This document shows, in pieces, positions 43,913 to 52,588 of a DNA stretch of 59,830 nucleotides. Within the stretch, counting starts at the first letter, position 1. Every line of letters starts with the position of its first letter. The notes beneath the pieces are model-generated. The model was not told the DNA's origin, made no database searches, and saw nothing but the letters and a program-made list of their open reading frames with translations. The stretch is from NCBI GenBank assembly GCA_017523725.1, contig JAFWVY010000043.1:1-59830 (forward strand), in the 5' to 3' direction. Position numbers and translations under genes: made by a program. This DNA is from Bacteroidales bacterium (GTDB taxonomy: Bacteria; Bacteroidota; Bacteroidia; Bacteroidales; UBA4181).

Positions 43913-46642
43913 ATGAGAAATTTACGGTTTCGATTATCAGGTCTGCTCGGTGTGTTGGCTTTGTGTATGCTGACATCCTGCCAACAGGGTTATAAACCGC
44001 TGGACTCATCCTGTCCGGTGAAATTCCTTGGTGACCGTTTCGTTTATCAGGGTGATACGGTAATTCTTTCGGAAAGAGCATTGTATGTGGACGGTACGCT
44101 GTCCCCGGAGGCGGCCGATACGCTGGACTATGTGTTCACGACGTTCAACGATGCGGCGGCCCATCTCGTGCCGGGCACGGAGGATGCCCCCATGTGCGTG
44201 TACATCGCGCCCTATGTGTATTGGATTGATGATCCGGATGATCCGGAAGAGCGGGTGGGACGGAACGGCGGTGCTCCCTATGGCCTTGAGGTGACGTGCC
44301 CGTGGCTGCACCTGATTGGTCTGAACACTGATCCGGCGAACATGGTGCTGGCCTGCAACCGCGGCCAGACTCAGGGCGCCAACGGCAATTTCACGATGTT
44401 TCATTTCACGGGCGACGGTTTCTATGCTGCCTATCTTACGTTCGGCAACTATTGCAACATTGACCTGGAGTATCCGCTCAAGCCTGCACTGAACCGGCCG
44501 AAACGGTTCGAGGCTATCACACAGGCGCAGCTGGCCATGATGAGTGGCGAACGGATTATGGCCGAACACTGCCGTTTCGTGAGCCGTTTGAATCTTTGTC
44601 CGTTGCTGGGCGGCCGGCGGACTTTTTTCTATGACTGCCATTTTGAGAGCACCGACGATGCATTGACGGGGTCGGCCGTATATCTGGACTGCGATTTCGA
44701 TTTCTATGCTTCGAAACCTTTCGGCGCCGCCGGCGACCAGGGGGCGGTCATCCTGAATTCCACGTTCAACATCAAGAGATCCTCGGTACAGTACCTGACC
44801 AAGATGGGCGGTCAGGTGACCATTGTGGATGGCCGTTTCCTGCATCCGACGGGCGATGTTTTCATAGGTTGGACCGAAACGCCGTCGTATGCATTGCGCT
44901 GCTACCAGTCCAATGTGACATTGAACGGTCAGCCGATACGCATGCACGCCTCACAGCCGTGGGTGACGATGGACATGACCGACAAGCCGCTGCTCGGCGC
45001 TTATAAACTGGAGTATGAGGGTAAAACATTCTACAATACCTATAATCTGTTGCGTGGATCCGATGACTGGGATCCGATGCATGTGAAAGAGTTGGTGGCG
45101 AAGGCTTCTGCCCGGGATGGACGCGATTATGCTGCGATGGCCACGTCAATGTCGGTGACGCCGGGTTCGGCATCCATCGAGACCGGCCGCAATACCGTGG
45201 TGTTGTCGTCGCGTTCCCAGACGATGAACCGGCAGGCAGCCGGCCGTTTTGGCTTTGGTGGTGGCTTTGGTGGCGGCTTTGGCGGCGGCTTCGGGGGCAT
45301 GCAGCCGGCGATGCCGATGCCGGATGCCACAGGGCAGGTCCCGGTGACGTGGTTGCTCTCGTCCGACCCGGACGGAACGAAGGCGCCGGGTCATGTGGCG
45401 GCTGCGATGGAGGAAAGACCGGGCGGCGCGATGGTGCTCACCGGCCGGAACGACGGAGAGGAACCGTCGGTGGTCTATGTCCGGGCGGTGGCGGAGACCG
45501 GTCTGGAAGGGGCTGCGGCTGTGACGGTCATCCCGCCGATGCTCGACCCGCCACAGTTTACGGCTTCGCCGGAAATAACCGCGCCGGCGGATGGCAGTGT
45601 GCGGGTGGAATATGCCCTTGCGCTGCAGGGCCGTGCGGACCAGTCGCTGGTGACATGGTATCGTACCGACGGGCCGTCCGGCGAGAACGCCGTGCCCGTG
45701 GCGGTGTCGCGCCACGACCAGCCGCTGTACACCTATCGGCTGCAGTCGGGTGATGTCGGACATTATCTGGTGGCGGAAGTGGCCCCGAAACATATCCGGA
45801 GCCTTGCCGGGACGCCCCGGCGGGCCGTGTCGGCCCGGCCGGTGGAGGCTTCCGATCTGCGTCTGGACGTGGCAGACGGATACAAGCCTGAATTTGCCGG
45901 AAAGGTTTTGCCTGAGAAGGCGTTGCAAGCGTCCGTTGCAGACCGTTTCCAGACCTATTTTACGAATTTTCCGGATGCTGACCAGCGTACCATCCGTCCC
46001 GGTTACTGGACGCTTGATACTTATAAACCGGCCGACATCACCAAATATACCTGGCAGGCCGCTGCCACTGCGGGCTGGATATACGGTTCCGGCGAAGGTG
46101 GAGCGGTCGGAACCGGGCTGTTGCAGCGGACCAAGGGCGCCCGTATGCTGTACACACCGCCGGCCGGCAACTGGGGCGACATGTACGTGCGGCTGAAGGT
46201 CGATCCCTGCAAGTCGGCTGGTCAGGGTTTCGGCAGCGCCACGGGGCAGTACATGGACATTTATATCAAATTCTCTACGGAAACGCTGACGGGCTATGCG
46301 CTCCGCATCGAACGGACCACCAAATATGCCGATGCGGTCGATTTTGTGCTGATGAAATATACGGACGGGCAGACGGAGGAGATTTCCGAGCGTGTTTCGG
46401 CCGGATGTTTCCGGACCGGCTGCTCCATTGTGCTCGGACTGTCGGGCGATCAGCTGAAGGCCCATGTTGAAACGGCCTCGGAGGTGCCGCCGCACACGTC
46501 TCCCGACGTAGTATCTGTGGTGGATCTTGCGGCGACGGTGCAGTCCTCTGCGTTCGGCGGTACGGGTATCCAGCACACGGGTACGACAGGTGCGTCGGCC
46601 ACAATGCTGCACGAGATGGAAGTCATCTGGTACCGGCCGTAA
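43913..46642 (+). CDS. Large lipoprotein with pectinesterase-like beta-helix
   Basis: Lipoprotein of 909 aa; lipobox LTSC gives Cys23. Residues about 60-370 look like a right-handed beta-helix of the pectin lyase/pectinesterase type, with short strand-turn units (FFYDCHFESTDDALTGSAVY, GAVILNSTFNIKRSSVQYL). An Ig-like middle part and a C-terminal beta-sandwich of the laminin-G/concanavalin type (about 700-905) follow. The tract GFGGGFGGGFGGGFGG near residue 450 is a flexible linker. I could not identify pectinesterase catalytic Asp/Arg residues with confidence, so it may bind rather than cut pectin. Confidence 0.65.
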   Translation: MRNLRFRLSGLLGVLALCMLTSCQQGYKPLDSSCPVKFLGDRFVYQGDTVILSERALYVDGTLSPEAADTLDYVFTTFNDAAAHLVPGTEDAPMCVYIAPYVYWIDDPDDPEERVGRNGGAPYGLEVTCPWLHLIGLNTDPANMVLACNRGQTQGANGNFTMFHFTGDGFYAAYLTFGNYCNIDLEYPLKPALNRPKRFEAITQAQLAMMSGERIMAEHCRFVSRLNLCPLLGGRRTFFYDCHFESTDDALTGSAVYLDCDFDFYASKPFGAAGDQGAVILNSTFNIKRSSVQYLTKMGGQVTIVDGRFLHPTGDVFIGWTETPSYALRCYQSNVTLNGQPIRMHASQPWVTMDMTDKPLLGAYKLEYEGKTFYNTYNLLRGSDDWDPMHVKELVAKASARDGRDYAAMATSMSVTPGSASIETGRNTVVLSSRSQTMNRQAAGRFGFGGGFGGGFGGGFGGMQPAMPMPDATGQVPVTWLLSSDPDGTKAPGHVAAAMEERPGGAMVLTGRNDGEEPSVVYVRAVAETGLEGAAAVTVIPPMLDPPQFTASPEITAPADGSVRVEYALALQGRADQSLVTWYRTDGPSGENAVPVAVSRHDQPLYTYRLQSGDVGHYLVAEVAPKHIRSLAGTPRRAVSARPVEASDLRLDVADGYKPEFAGKVLPEKALQASVADRFQTYFTNFPDADQRTIRPGYWTLDTYKPADITKYTWQAAATAGWIYGSGEGGAVGTGLLQRTKGARMLYTPPAGNWGDMYVRLKVDPCKSAGQGFGSATGQYMDIYIKFSTETLTGYALRIERTTKYADAVDFVLMKYTDGQTEEISERVSAGCFRTGCSIVLGLSGDQLKAHVETASEVPPHTSPDVVSVVDLAATVQSSAFGGTGIQHTGTTGASATMLHEMEVIWYRP
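45251..45298 (+). repeat. 12-bp coding repeats (GFGG) in the beta-helix lipoprotein gene
   Basis: Four units encode Gly-Phe-Gly-Gly in tandem, forming a glycine-rich linker after the beta-helix and before the Ig-like part. Confidence 0.8.
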
Positions 46643-46667
46643 GGTGCGGCTTTAACGGAAAGTCTTT

Positions 46668-46699
46668 CTGCGGCGTTCTTCTTCCAAGGGACGCCGCAG
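46668..46699. terminator. Hairpin between convergent genes
   Basis: Perfect 9-bp stem CTGCGGCGT/ACGCCGCAG with a 14-base loop between the beta-helix gene and the DUF2156 gene. T-tracts on both sides are poor. Confidence 0.4.
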
Positions 46700-46715
46700 G
46701 TGTTTCAGGTGGTTT

Positions 46716-47627
46716 TCAAATGCGTCCGGCGAGGGTGTATTTGTCCAGCAGCCGGTACGGGTGGTAGGAGAGTTTGGCCTGTCGCAGACCGGGGACGCCC
46801 ATATCCTCTTCCCGGTTCATATAGGTGAAAGATCCGGGCAGATGCGAAGCGAAGCTCCAGTTGATGACGGCATAGGCGCCTTCATGGGTAGTGAGAGCTT
46901 TTTCGGCATGTACGTCGAAGGTGTCGTAGTTGATGGCTGAACCGAAAGTGAAGGCCACCGGCATGCCGTCGGCGTAGAGGATGCCACCGGTCAGCCGGAG
47001 CTCCCGGAAGTGGCGCAGGGCGTAGATGACCGCCTGCCTTTCGAGGCTTTGGCCGGAGTGCGGGTGTTTCTCCTCGTTCAGACGGTACCAGGTTTCTTCC
47101 AGTTGCAGGCAGATATCGGTCTGTTCCGGCGTAATGTTCCCGTCGGGGATATGAACGTATTGCCAGTCCGGATAAAGCGTGCGGAAACGGTTGCAGAAGT
47201 TGCGCTTGGCCTGCAGCCGTTTGCCGTGCAGACCGGCCAGATCTTCGCGCAGGTAGATGTATTCGGCAAAGTCGCGGTTCGCCTCGGCTTCCGGCAGTCC
47301 CGCCGCCCGCAACAGCGGCAAATCTTCTTCGATGATGCCCTGGATGAAGAACGGTTCGTCCATCGTCGCGGCATCCTGCAGCAGCGTCCGGAGAGCTTCG
47401 GCAGGGTGGGCGCCGAACGGCATCATGTAGCGCAGGTGGCCGCGGATGCGGAAGCGCAGCAGCATGGTGTCATCGGTGACGGCCCACTGGGTGCCGCAGA
47501 CGTGCAGCCAGCTCATCAGATTGGAGAAAGACAGGTCGCAGTGACGTCTTTCGCCAGCCCATGTAAAATGAAGGAACATCTCGCGGTCTTCAAGCGATAT
47601 ATCCTTGAAACAAAGTTTGTTTTGCAT
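46716..47627 (-). CDS. DUF2156 acyltransferase-like protein
   Basis: Cytoplasmic protein of 303 aa with the DUF2156 fold, two GNAT-like domains related to the C-terminal domain of phosphatidylglycerol lysyltransferases. Visible family blocks are DLSFSNLMSWLHVCGTQW near residue 32, LHGKRLQAKRNFCNRF near 135, and a C-terminal TFDVHAEKALTTHEGAYAVI segment ending in SYMNREEDMG-like FTYMNREEDMG. No membrane part is fused. It may transfer an aminoacyl or acyl group, substrate unknown. It follows the nucleotide-sugar dehydrogenase after 20 bases on the same strand. Confidence 0.82.
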   Translation of the reverse strand: MQNKLCFKDISLEDREMFLHFTWAGERRHCDLSFSNLMSWLHVCGTQWAVTDDTMLLRFRIRGHLRYMMPFGAHPAEALRTLLQDAATMDEPFFIQGIIEEDLPLLRAAGLPEAEANRDFAEYIYLREDLAGLHGKRLQAKRNFCNRFRTLYPDWQYVHIPDGNITPEQTDICLQLEETWYRLNEEKHPHSGQSLERQAVIYALRHFRELRLTGGILYADGMPVAFTFGSAINYDTFDVHAEKALTTHEGAYAVINWSFASHLPGSFTYMNREEDMGVPGLRQAKLSYHPYRLLDKYTLAGRI

Positions 47628-47647
47628 AGAAAAAGCCAGACTTCCGT

Positions 47648-48967
47648 TTAAAGCACCTCGATGTTGCTGCGGTCACGCAGGTCTTTGGTAACATTCTTGG
47701 TGTCGAAAATGATTTTGGCGTGCCGCTGAACCATGTCGTAGTCCACGTTCTTATGGGCAGTGGTGATAATCACCATATCGGCCGATGCGACCAGTTCGGG
47801 CGTGAGTTCCCCGGCGCCGGAGAATTCCTTGCCGTTCTTCCGGTAGACGGGGACATAGGGGTCGTAGAACACCACTTCGGCACCTTCTTCGCGCAGTTTT
47901 TCGATGACGCGGATGGCCGGCGACTCACGGTAGTCGTCGATTCCTCCTTTGTAGGCCACGCCCAGGACCAGCACTTTGGCGCCGTTGAGCGCCCGGCGTG
48001 CCCGTCGGCTGAGCAGGTCGGCCGCGCGGCCGACGCAGTACTCCGGCATCCGGTCGTTGACCATCATCGACGACTCGATCATGGATGTGTGGAATCCGTA
48101 TTCACGGGCTTTCCAGCTCAGATAGTACGGATCAAGCGGAATGCAGTGGCCGCCCAGTCCCGGGCCGGGATAGAACGGCGTGAAACCGAACGGCTTGGTC
48201 GCTGCGGCATCGATCACCTCCCACAGGGGGATGCGCATCCGGTGGCAGAGCATGGCCAGTTCGTTGATGAGACCGATGTTGACGTTGCGGTACGTGTTCT
48301 CGAGTATCTTGGTCATTTCGGCCACGGCCGGCGATGAGGCCCGGAAGACTTTGTTCTGCAGTACGGCCTCGTACATGGCACAGATGACGTCGGAGGCATC
48401 GGCGCCCAGACCGCCGACCACTTTCGGCGTGTTCTTGGTCTTGTACAGGGCGTTGCCCGGGTCCACCCGTTCGGGCGAGAAGCCCAGGTAGAAATCTTCG
48501 GAGCATTTCAGACCGGACGATTCGAGGATGGGTTTCAGTAGTTCTTCGGTGGTGCCTGGATACGTGGTCGATTCCAGGACGACCATCATGCCGCGGTGCA
48601 GATACTTGGCGATGGATTCGGCCGAAGACCGGACATAACTGATGTCGGGCTGCTGGTGTTCGTCGAGCGGCGTGGGTACGCAGATAGCCACGAAATCGAC
48701 CGAACGGATGAAAGAGAAGTCGGAAGTGGCCGACAGCATGCCTTCGGCGACCAGTTGTGCCAGATCAGAGCTGACGACGTCGCCGATGTAATTCTTTCCG
48801 GCGTTGACCATGTCCACTTTGCCGGGCTGCATGTCGAACCCGATGGTCTTGAATCCGGCCTTGGCTTTTTCCACGGCCAGCGGAAGGCCCACATAGCCCA
48901 GTCCCACCACGCCGGCGACGATGCTCCTGTCTGCGATTTTCCGGAGCAGTTCTTCTTTCATGCTCAT
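47648..48967 (-). CDS. UDP-N-acetyl-sugar 6-dehydrogenase (WbpA/WecC-like)
   Basis: Nucleotide-sugar dehydrogenase of 439 aa that would oxidise C6 of UDP-GlcNAc or UDP-ManNAc to the uronate for surface glycans. The N-terminal NAD domain begins VGLGYVGLPLAVEKAKAGF; the catalytic Cys is in GLGGHCIPLDPYYLSWKA, a pattern seen in WbpA-type enzymes; the C-terminal UDP-binding domain has GVAYKGGIDDYRESP. The ATG at 48967 is used (another Met at 48961). A -7 box lies 22 bases upstream. No glycan gene cluster surrounds it, only the DUF2156 gene. Confidence 0.88.
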   Translation of the reverse strand: MSMKEELLRKIADRSIVAGVVGLGYVGLPLAVEKAKAGFKTIGFDMQPGKVDMVNAGKNYIGDVVSSDLAQLVAEGMLSATSDFSFIRSVDFVAICVPTPLDEHQQPDISYVRSSAESIAKYLHRGMMVVLESTTYPGTTEELLKPILESSGLKCSEDFYLGFSPERVDPGNALYKTKNTPKVVGGLGADASDVICAMYEAVLQNKVFRASSPAVAEMTKILENTYRNVNIGLINELAMLCHRMRIPLWEVIDAAATKPFGFTPFYPGPGLGGHCIPLDPYYLSWKAREYGFHTSMIESSMMVNDRMPEYCVGRAADLLSRRARRALNGAKVLVLGVAYKGGIDDYRESPAIRVIEKLREEGAEVVFYDPYVPVYRKNGKEFSGAGELTPELVASADMVIITTAHKNVDYDMVQRHAKIIFDTKNVTKDLRDRSNIEVL

Positions 48968-48989
48968 ACTTGTACTCTTTTCTGTGTCG

Positions 48990-48997
48990 CAAAGATA
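48990..48997 (-). promoter_or_regulatory. -7 promoter element of the nucleotide-sugar dehydrogenase gene
   Basis: Minus-strand TATCTTTG fits TAnnTTTG, about 16 transcribed bases before the ATG at 48967. No clear -33 box. Confidence 0.55.
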
Positions 48998-49082
48998 GTT
49001 TTTTTCGCCGGGCATCTGTGCGGGGCGCGGGCTTGTGTGCGTACGGCGGGAAGTTTTTTTCGGAGAAATGGCCGAGATACGT

Positions 49083-49090
49083 TAATTTTG
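49083..49090 (+). promoter_or_regulatory. -7 promoter element of the ketopantoate reductase-LysM-SGNH-MBOAT operon
   Basis: TAATTTTG fits TAnnTTTG and lies 24 bases before the ATG at 49115. A T-run near 49054-49060 is a weak -33 candidate. No promoter was seen between the five genes that follow. Confidence 0.5.
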
Positions 49091-49114
49091 CGGCATTGCG
49101 AAAAACCGGGAAAG

Positions 49115-50056
49115 ATGGTCCAGCCGAAAAAATATGCAGTCATAGGTACCGGTGCCATTGGCGGATACTACGGCGCCAAGTTGGCCCGGGCGGGATTCGA
49201 CGTCAGTTTCCTTTTTCACCGCGACTATGAGTTTGTGCGGGAGCATGGGCTTCAGGTGGATTCCGTGGCCGGGAGTTTTCTGCTCCGTCCGGTCCGGGCA
49301 TTTGCCTCGACGGCCGATATCGGGCCCTGCGACGTGGTGCTGGTGGCGTTGAAGACAGTCAACAATCATTTGCTCAAGACACTGCTTCCACCATTACTCA
49401 AGGAGGATACGCTTGTCGTGCTCATCCAGAACGGTATAGGCGTGGAGGAGGATGTCCAGCGCGACTTCCCGGACGTGGCGCTGGCGGCAGGTCTGGCGTT
49501 CATCTGTTGCGCCAAGACGGAGCCTGGCCGGGTTGACCACCAATGCTACGGTAGCATCAATATCGGCAATTATTCCTGTCGCGATGAAGGTCGGATTGCT
49601 TCGTTGGTCGCCGATTTGCGTACGGCCGGTATCGAGGCGCACGAGGTGGAGTACCGGGAGGCGCGTTGGAAAAAGGCGGTGTGGAACATGCCGTTCAATG
49701 GCATGACGGTATTGCTCTCGGCGCAGACCGACAGCCTGCTCCGTCAGCCGGACACACGCCGGTTGATCTATGAGCAGATGCTGGAGATTGCCAGGACGGC
49801 CGACCGTCTTGGTGTCCGGCATGTGGATGCGCATTTTGCCGACCGGATGATTGAAACAACCCTGGAAATGACGCCATATTCGCCCAGTATGAAACTGGAC
49901 TTTGAATTCGGCCGTCCAATGGAGATTTACTACCTGTATACACGTCCGCTGGAAATTGCCAGGCAGGCTGGCACTCCCATGCCGAAACTGGAGATGCTCG
50001 AGGCCGGGCTGAAGTTCTTGTCACAGAGGCGCGGAGAGGGGAGGAATGCCGAATGA
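49115..50056 (+). CDS. panE: 2-dehydropantoate 2-reductase-like enzyme
   Basis: Ketopantoate reductase family protein of 313 aa. It would reduce ketopantoate with NADPH on the route to pantothenate and CoA. The Rossmann motif is VIGTGAIGGYYGAKLARAG at residues 9-27; ALKTVNNH carries the family Lys; the C-terminal domain contains KAVWNMPFNGMTVLL (Lys and Asn of the active site) and a late TPYSPSMKLDFEFGRPMEI with Ser and Glu in place. The ATG at 49115 matches the promoter. Its last 11 bases overlap the next gene, so it is likely cotranscribed with the acetylation genes; a link to CoA supply is only inference. Confidence 0.85.
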   Translation: MVQPKKYAVIGTGAIGGYYGAKLARAGFDVSFLFHRDYEFVREHGLQVDSVAGSFLLRPVRAFASTADIGPCDVVLVALKTVNNHLLKTLLPPLLKEDTLVVLIQNGIGVEEDVQRDFPDVALAAGLAFICCAKTEPGRVDHQCYGSINIGNYSCRDEGRIASLVADLRTAGIEAHEVEYREARWKKAVWNMPFNGMTVLLSAQTDSLLRQPDTRRLIYEQMLEIARTADRLGVRHVDAHFADRMIETTLEMTPYSPSMKLDFEFGRPMEIYYLYTRPLEIARQAGTPMPKLEMLEAGLKFLSQRRGEGRNAE

Positions 50057-51035
50057 CCGCATGAATTCCGTACGCAAGATAGGGCTTTTCCTGACAGTGT
50101 GCGTCACCGTATGCTGCGGCCGGCTTTTCGGCCGGACTCCTGATACGGCGGTTGCGCAGCGGCTGGCCTCCCTCGAAACGGAAACCTGGCCGTTGCCCTA
50201 TCATGATTCGTTGTTGACGGCCATAGATTTTTTTGCCGGGCAGCCGCTGCCGACAGCCTTTCCGGTATATGAGCCAGTGTTCGATGCGGCCTTGCAGAAA
50301 TATCGGCTTCCGGCCGATTTTAAGTATATTCCATTGGTAATGAGCCGGATGAAACTGGACAATGCAACGGGCGACCGCTGTGGCGTCTGGGCGTTGCCAG
50401 CCTTGGTGGCGTTGCGTTATGGCCTGTCGGTGGAACCGTCGCGGGACGAGCGGTACATGGTAAGGACCGCCACGGAAGCGGCCTGTCGCTATCTGGCAGA
50501 CCTGTACCGTCTGTACGGAGATTGGTGGTCGTGTGTCCTGGCCTATGCCAACAGTCCGGCGGCCTTGTCGCGCGTAGCGTTGACTCCCGGAGAGGAGGAT
50601 TTCCCGTGGCATATGTTCGAAACACACGCCTTGCCCGATGTGGAAATTGTCAGAAATCTCCTGGCTTGTATTTATGTTTACGATGCAAGTGAAAGAATAG
50701 GCTTCTCGCAGAAAATGGTTGACAGTCTGTCACTTGTTGAACATAAAATGATGTCGGGGCCTGTTCCTCCCACGAAACCGGCAGCGGCGGCGACCGCCTC
50801 CCGGGCTCCGGCTCCGGCAACCAGTACGGCAGCGAAACCGGCGGCAGCGGTTGCGATGCCTGCACCCCGTCCCGCCGCAGAGACTGCCGAGCCTGTCATT
50901 TATACGGTGAAACTGGGCGATACGCTGAGCCAGATTGCTGAACGTCATCATGTCAAGCTGTCCGATCTGAAGCGGTGGAACAACCTGAAACGTGACTTTA
51001 TCCGCGAAGGTCAAAAACTGAAAATCTATCCATGA
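50046..51035 (+). CDS. Exported LysM protein with transglycosylase-like domain lacking the catalytic Glu
   Basis: Exported protein of 329 aa. Start 50046 overlaps the previous gene; an ATG at 50061 would trim five residues and leave a cleaner signal peptide. Residues about 55-190 resemble the lysozyme-like domain of MltD-type lytic transglycosylases (RLPADFKYIPLVMSRMK...GVWALPALVALRYGL). At the place of the catalytic Glu of the family's VESxF motif this protein has Met (LVMSR), so it is probably inactive. An Ala/Pro-rich linker (about 240-283) leads to one LysM domain (YTVKLGDTLSQIAERHHVKL), which binds peptidoglycan. It shares an ATGA overlap with the SGNH gene downstream, suggesting a targeting role for that machinery. 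Confidence 0.78.
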   Translation: MPNDRMNSVRKIGLFLTVCVTVCCGRLFGRTPDTAVAQRLASLETETWPLPYHDSLLTAIDFFAGQPLPTAFPVYEPVFDAALQKYRLPADFKYIPLVMSRMKLDNATGDRCGVWALPALVALRYGLSVEPSRDERYMVRTATEAACRYLADLYRLYGDWWSCVLAYANSPAALSRVALTPGEEDFPWHMFETHALPDVEIVRNLLACIYVYDASERIGFSQKMVDSLSLVEHKMMSGPVPPTKPAAAATASRAPAPATSTAAKPAAAVAMPAPRPAAETAEPVIYTVKLGDTLSQIAERHHVKLSDLKRWNNLKRDFIREGQKLKIYP

Positions 51036-52588
51036 AGATAACGCAGGTCTTTCTGTTCTTTGCCGTGGTACTGGCTTTGTTGGCGGTGATGTGGCGCTTT
51101 TATCCGGCCGGGGGCGTGGAGGCCTTCGGGCGGACCTGGCGTTTCCCGTCGTATGCGGATGCGGCACTGGCGGAGGAACCTGCGGTGGACGTCGATTCGG
51201 TATTGGCGGCACTCAATGCGAGTACCGACATGCAATATTCAAGTTCGCTCCAGGACAGTGTGCAGTTTTTCCGTGAATATCTGACATCGCATCCGGCCCG
51301 CATCGCCTTGCCTGACGACGACCTGACCTATTTCGACCTGGTGTTCAACAGTTTCGAGAACGCTGTGACCAGCGGAAAGGTGTACCGTGTGATGCATTAC
51401 GGCGATTCGCAGATAGAACTCGACCGGATTTCGTCGGTGCTGCGACAGCGGCTGCAGGAGCGTTTCGGCGGCTCGGGACCGGGCATGATTCCTCCCGTAC
51501 AGCAAGTGCCGTCCATCTCTGTGGTCCAGCGCGCTTGGAATCTGCCACTTTATGCAGTGTACGGCGATTCGACCACGCACCGGGCCAGACACCGCCGCTA
51601 TGGTGTGATGACGCGTTTCGCTCCGGTACGCGACACGGCATCGGTGACTTTTTCACAGACGAACAATTCGCACGCATTCGACGGTGTGAAAACCATATCG
51701 CGCGTTTCGGTGTTGCTCGCACCGGATTCTACCGGCGTGTCGGTCGGCCTGGGAACGGCCATTTTGCGACGCACGGACACATTGTCCGGACATGGAGAGG
51801 TGGTGCTCCGTACGTGGGAACTGCCGGCGCCTGTACGCAGGGGGACACTGACTTTCAGGGGCAAGGCCGATATTTATGGGGTTATGCTTGACGGCGCGCC
51901 CGGCGTGACGGTGGACAATGTGCCGCTCCGTGGATGTTCCGGCACCATTTTCACCGCCATCGACCCGTCGTCGATGCGTCAGGCATTCGAACTGCTTGAT
52001 GTGCGGATGATATTGCTGCAGTTCGGCGGCAACCGCATGCCTTCGCTGAACAAATCCAGCGACATCTCGGCCTACATGCGTGAGATGGTCCGGCAAATCG
52101 CCTATTTCCGCAGTGTGGCTCCGCATGCGGCGCTGCTCTTTATCGGTCCGGCCGACATGGCCCGGAGCTACGACGGACAGCTTTCTACCTGGAAAGGGCT
52201 CGTCGCGTTGAACGACTCGCTCCGTTCCACCATGCTGCACCACGGCGTGGCCTATTGGGACATGTTCCGCGTGATGGGCGGCGAGGAGTCGATGGTGCAG
52301 TACGTGAACCATGCGCCGCCGCTGGCCGGTCCGGACTACATCCATTTCACGCATCAGGGAGCCCAGGAAATAGGTGCCGCCCTGGCTGCATCGCTCGACA
52401 TGTGCTATGAATTCTATTGTCTGCGCAAGAAGTGGCGGGACACCGACCTGTTCGACTGGATGCGCCGGCCGGATGCCGTTTCTCCGGACACGCTGACGGA
52501 TACGCAGACAGACACTTTCCGGACGCCGTTCCCCATTCTGCCGGAAGTGGACGTCCAAGTCATCAATGAAACCTCGGATATGCTGTGA
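51032..52588 (+). CDS. Membrane-anchored SGNH/GDSL esterase-like protein (first of pair)
   Basis: SGNH-family protein of 518 aa with an N-terminal TM anchor (about 5-22) and a periplasmic body. Block I is VMHYGDSQIE with Asp-Ser intact, the Asn block is LQFGGNRMP, and the C-terminal pair is DYIHFTHQGA (DxxH), so the triad looks complete. A beta-sandwich insertion separates blocks I and III. In systems such as alginate, cellulose or peptidoglycan O-acetylation, proteins of this type receive acetyl groups moved across the membrane by an MBOAT protein. Its coupling to an MBOAT gene supports that role. Confidence 0.82.
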   Translation: MKITQVFLFFAVVLALLAVMWRFYPAGGVEAFGRTWRFPSYADAALAEEPAVDVDSVLAALNASTDMQYSSSLQDSVQFFREYLTSHPARIALPDDDLTYFDLVFNSFENAVTSGKVYRVMHYGDSQIELDRISSVLRQRLQERFGGSGPGMIPPVQQVPSISVVQRAWNLPLYAVYGDSTTHRARHRRYGVMTRFAPVRDTASVTFSQTNNSHAFDGVKTISRVSVLLAPDSTGVSVGLGTAILRRTDTLSGHGEVVLRTWELPAPVRRGTLTFRGKADIYGVMLDGAPGVTVDNVPLRGCSGTIFTAIDPSSMRQAFELLDVRMILLQFGGNRMPSLNKSSDISAYMREMVRQIAYFRSVAPHAALLFIGPADMARSYDGQLSTWKGLVALNDSLRSTMLHHGVAYWDMFRVMGGEESMVQYVNHAPPLAGPDYIHFTHQGAQEIGAALAASLDMCYEFYCLRKKWRDTDLFDWMRRPDAVSPDTLTDTQTDTFRTPFPILPEVDVQVINETSDML

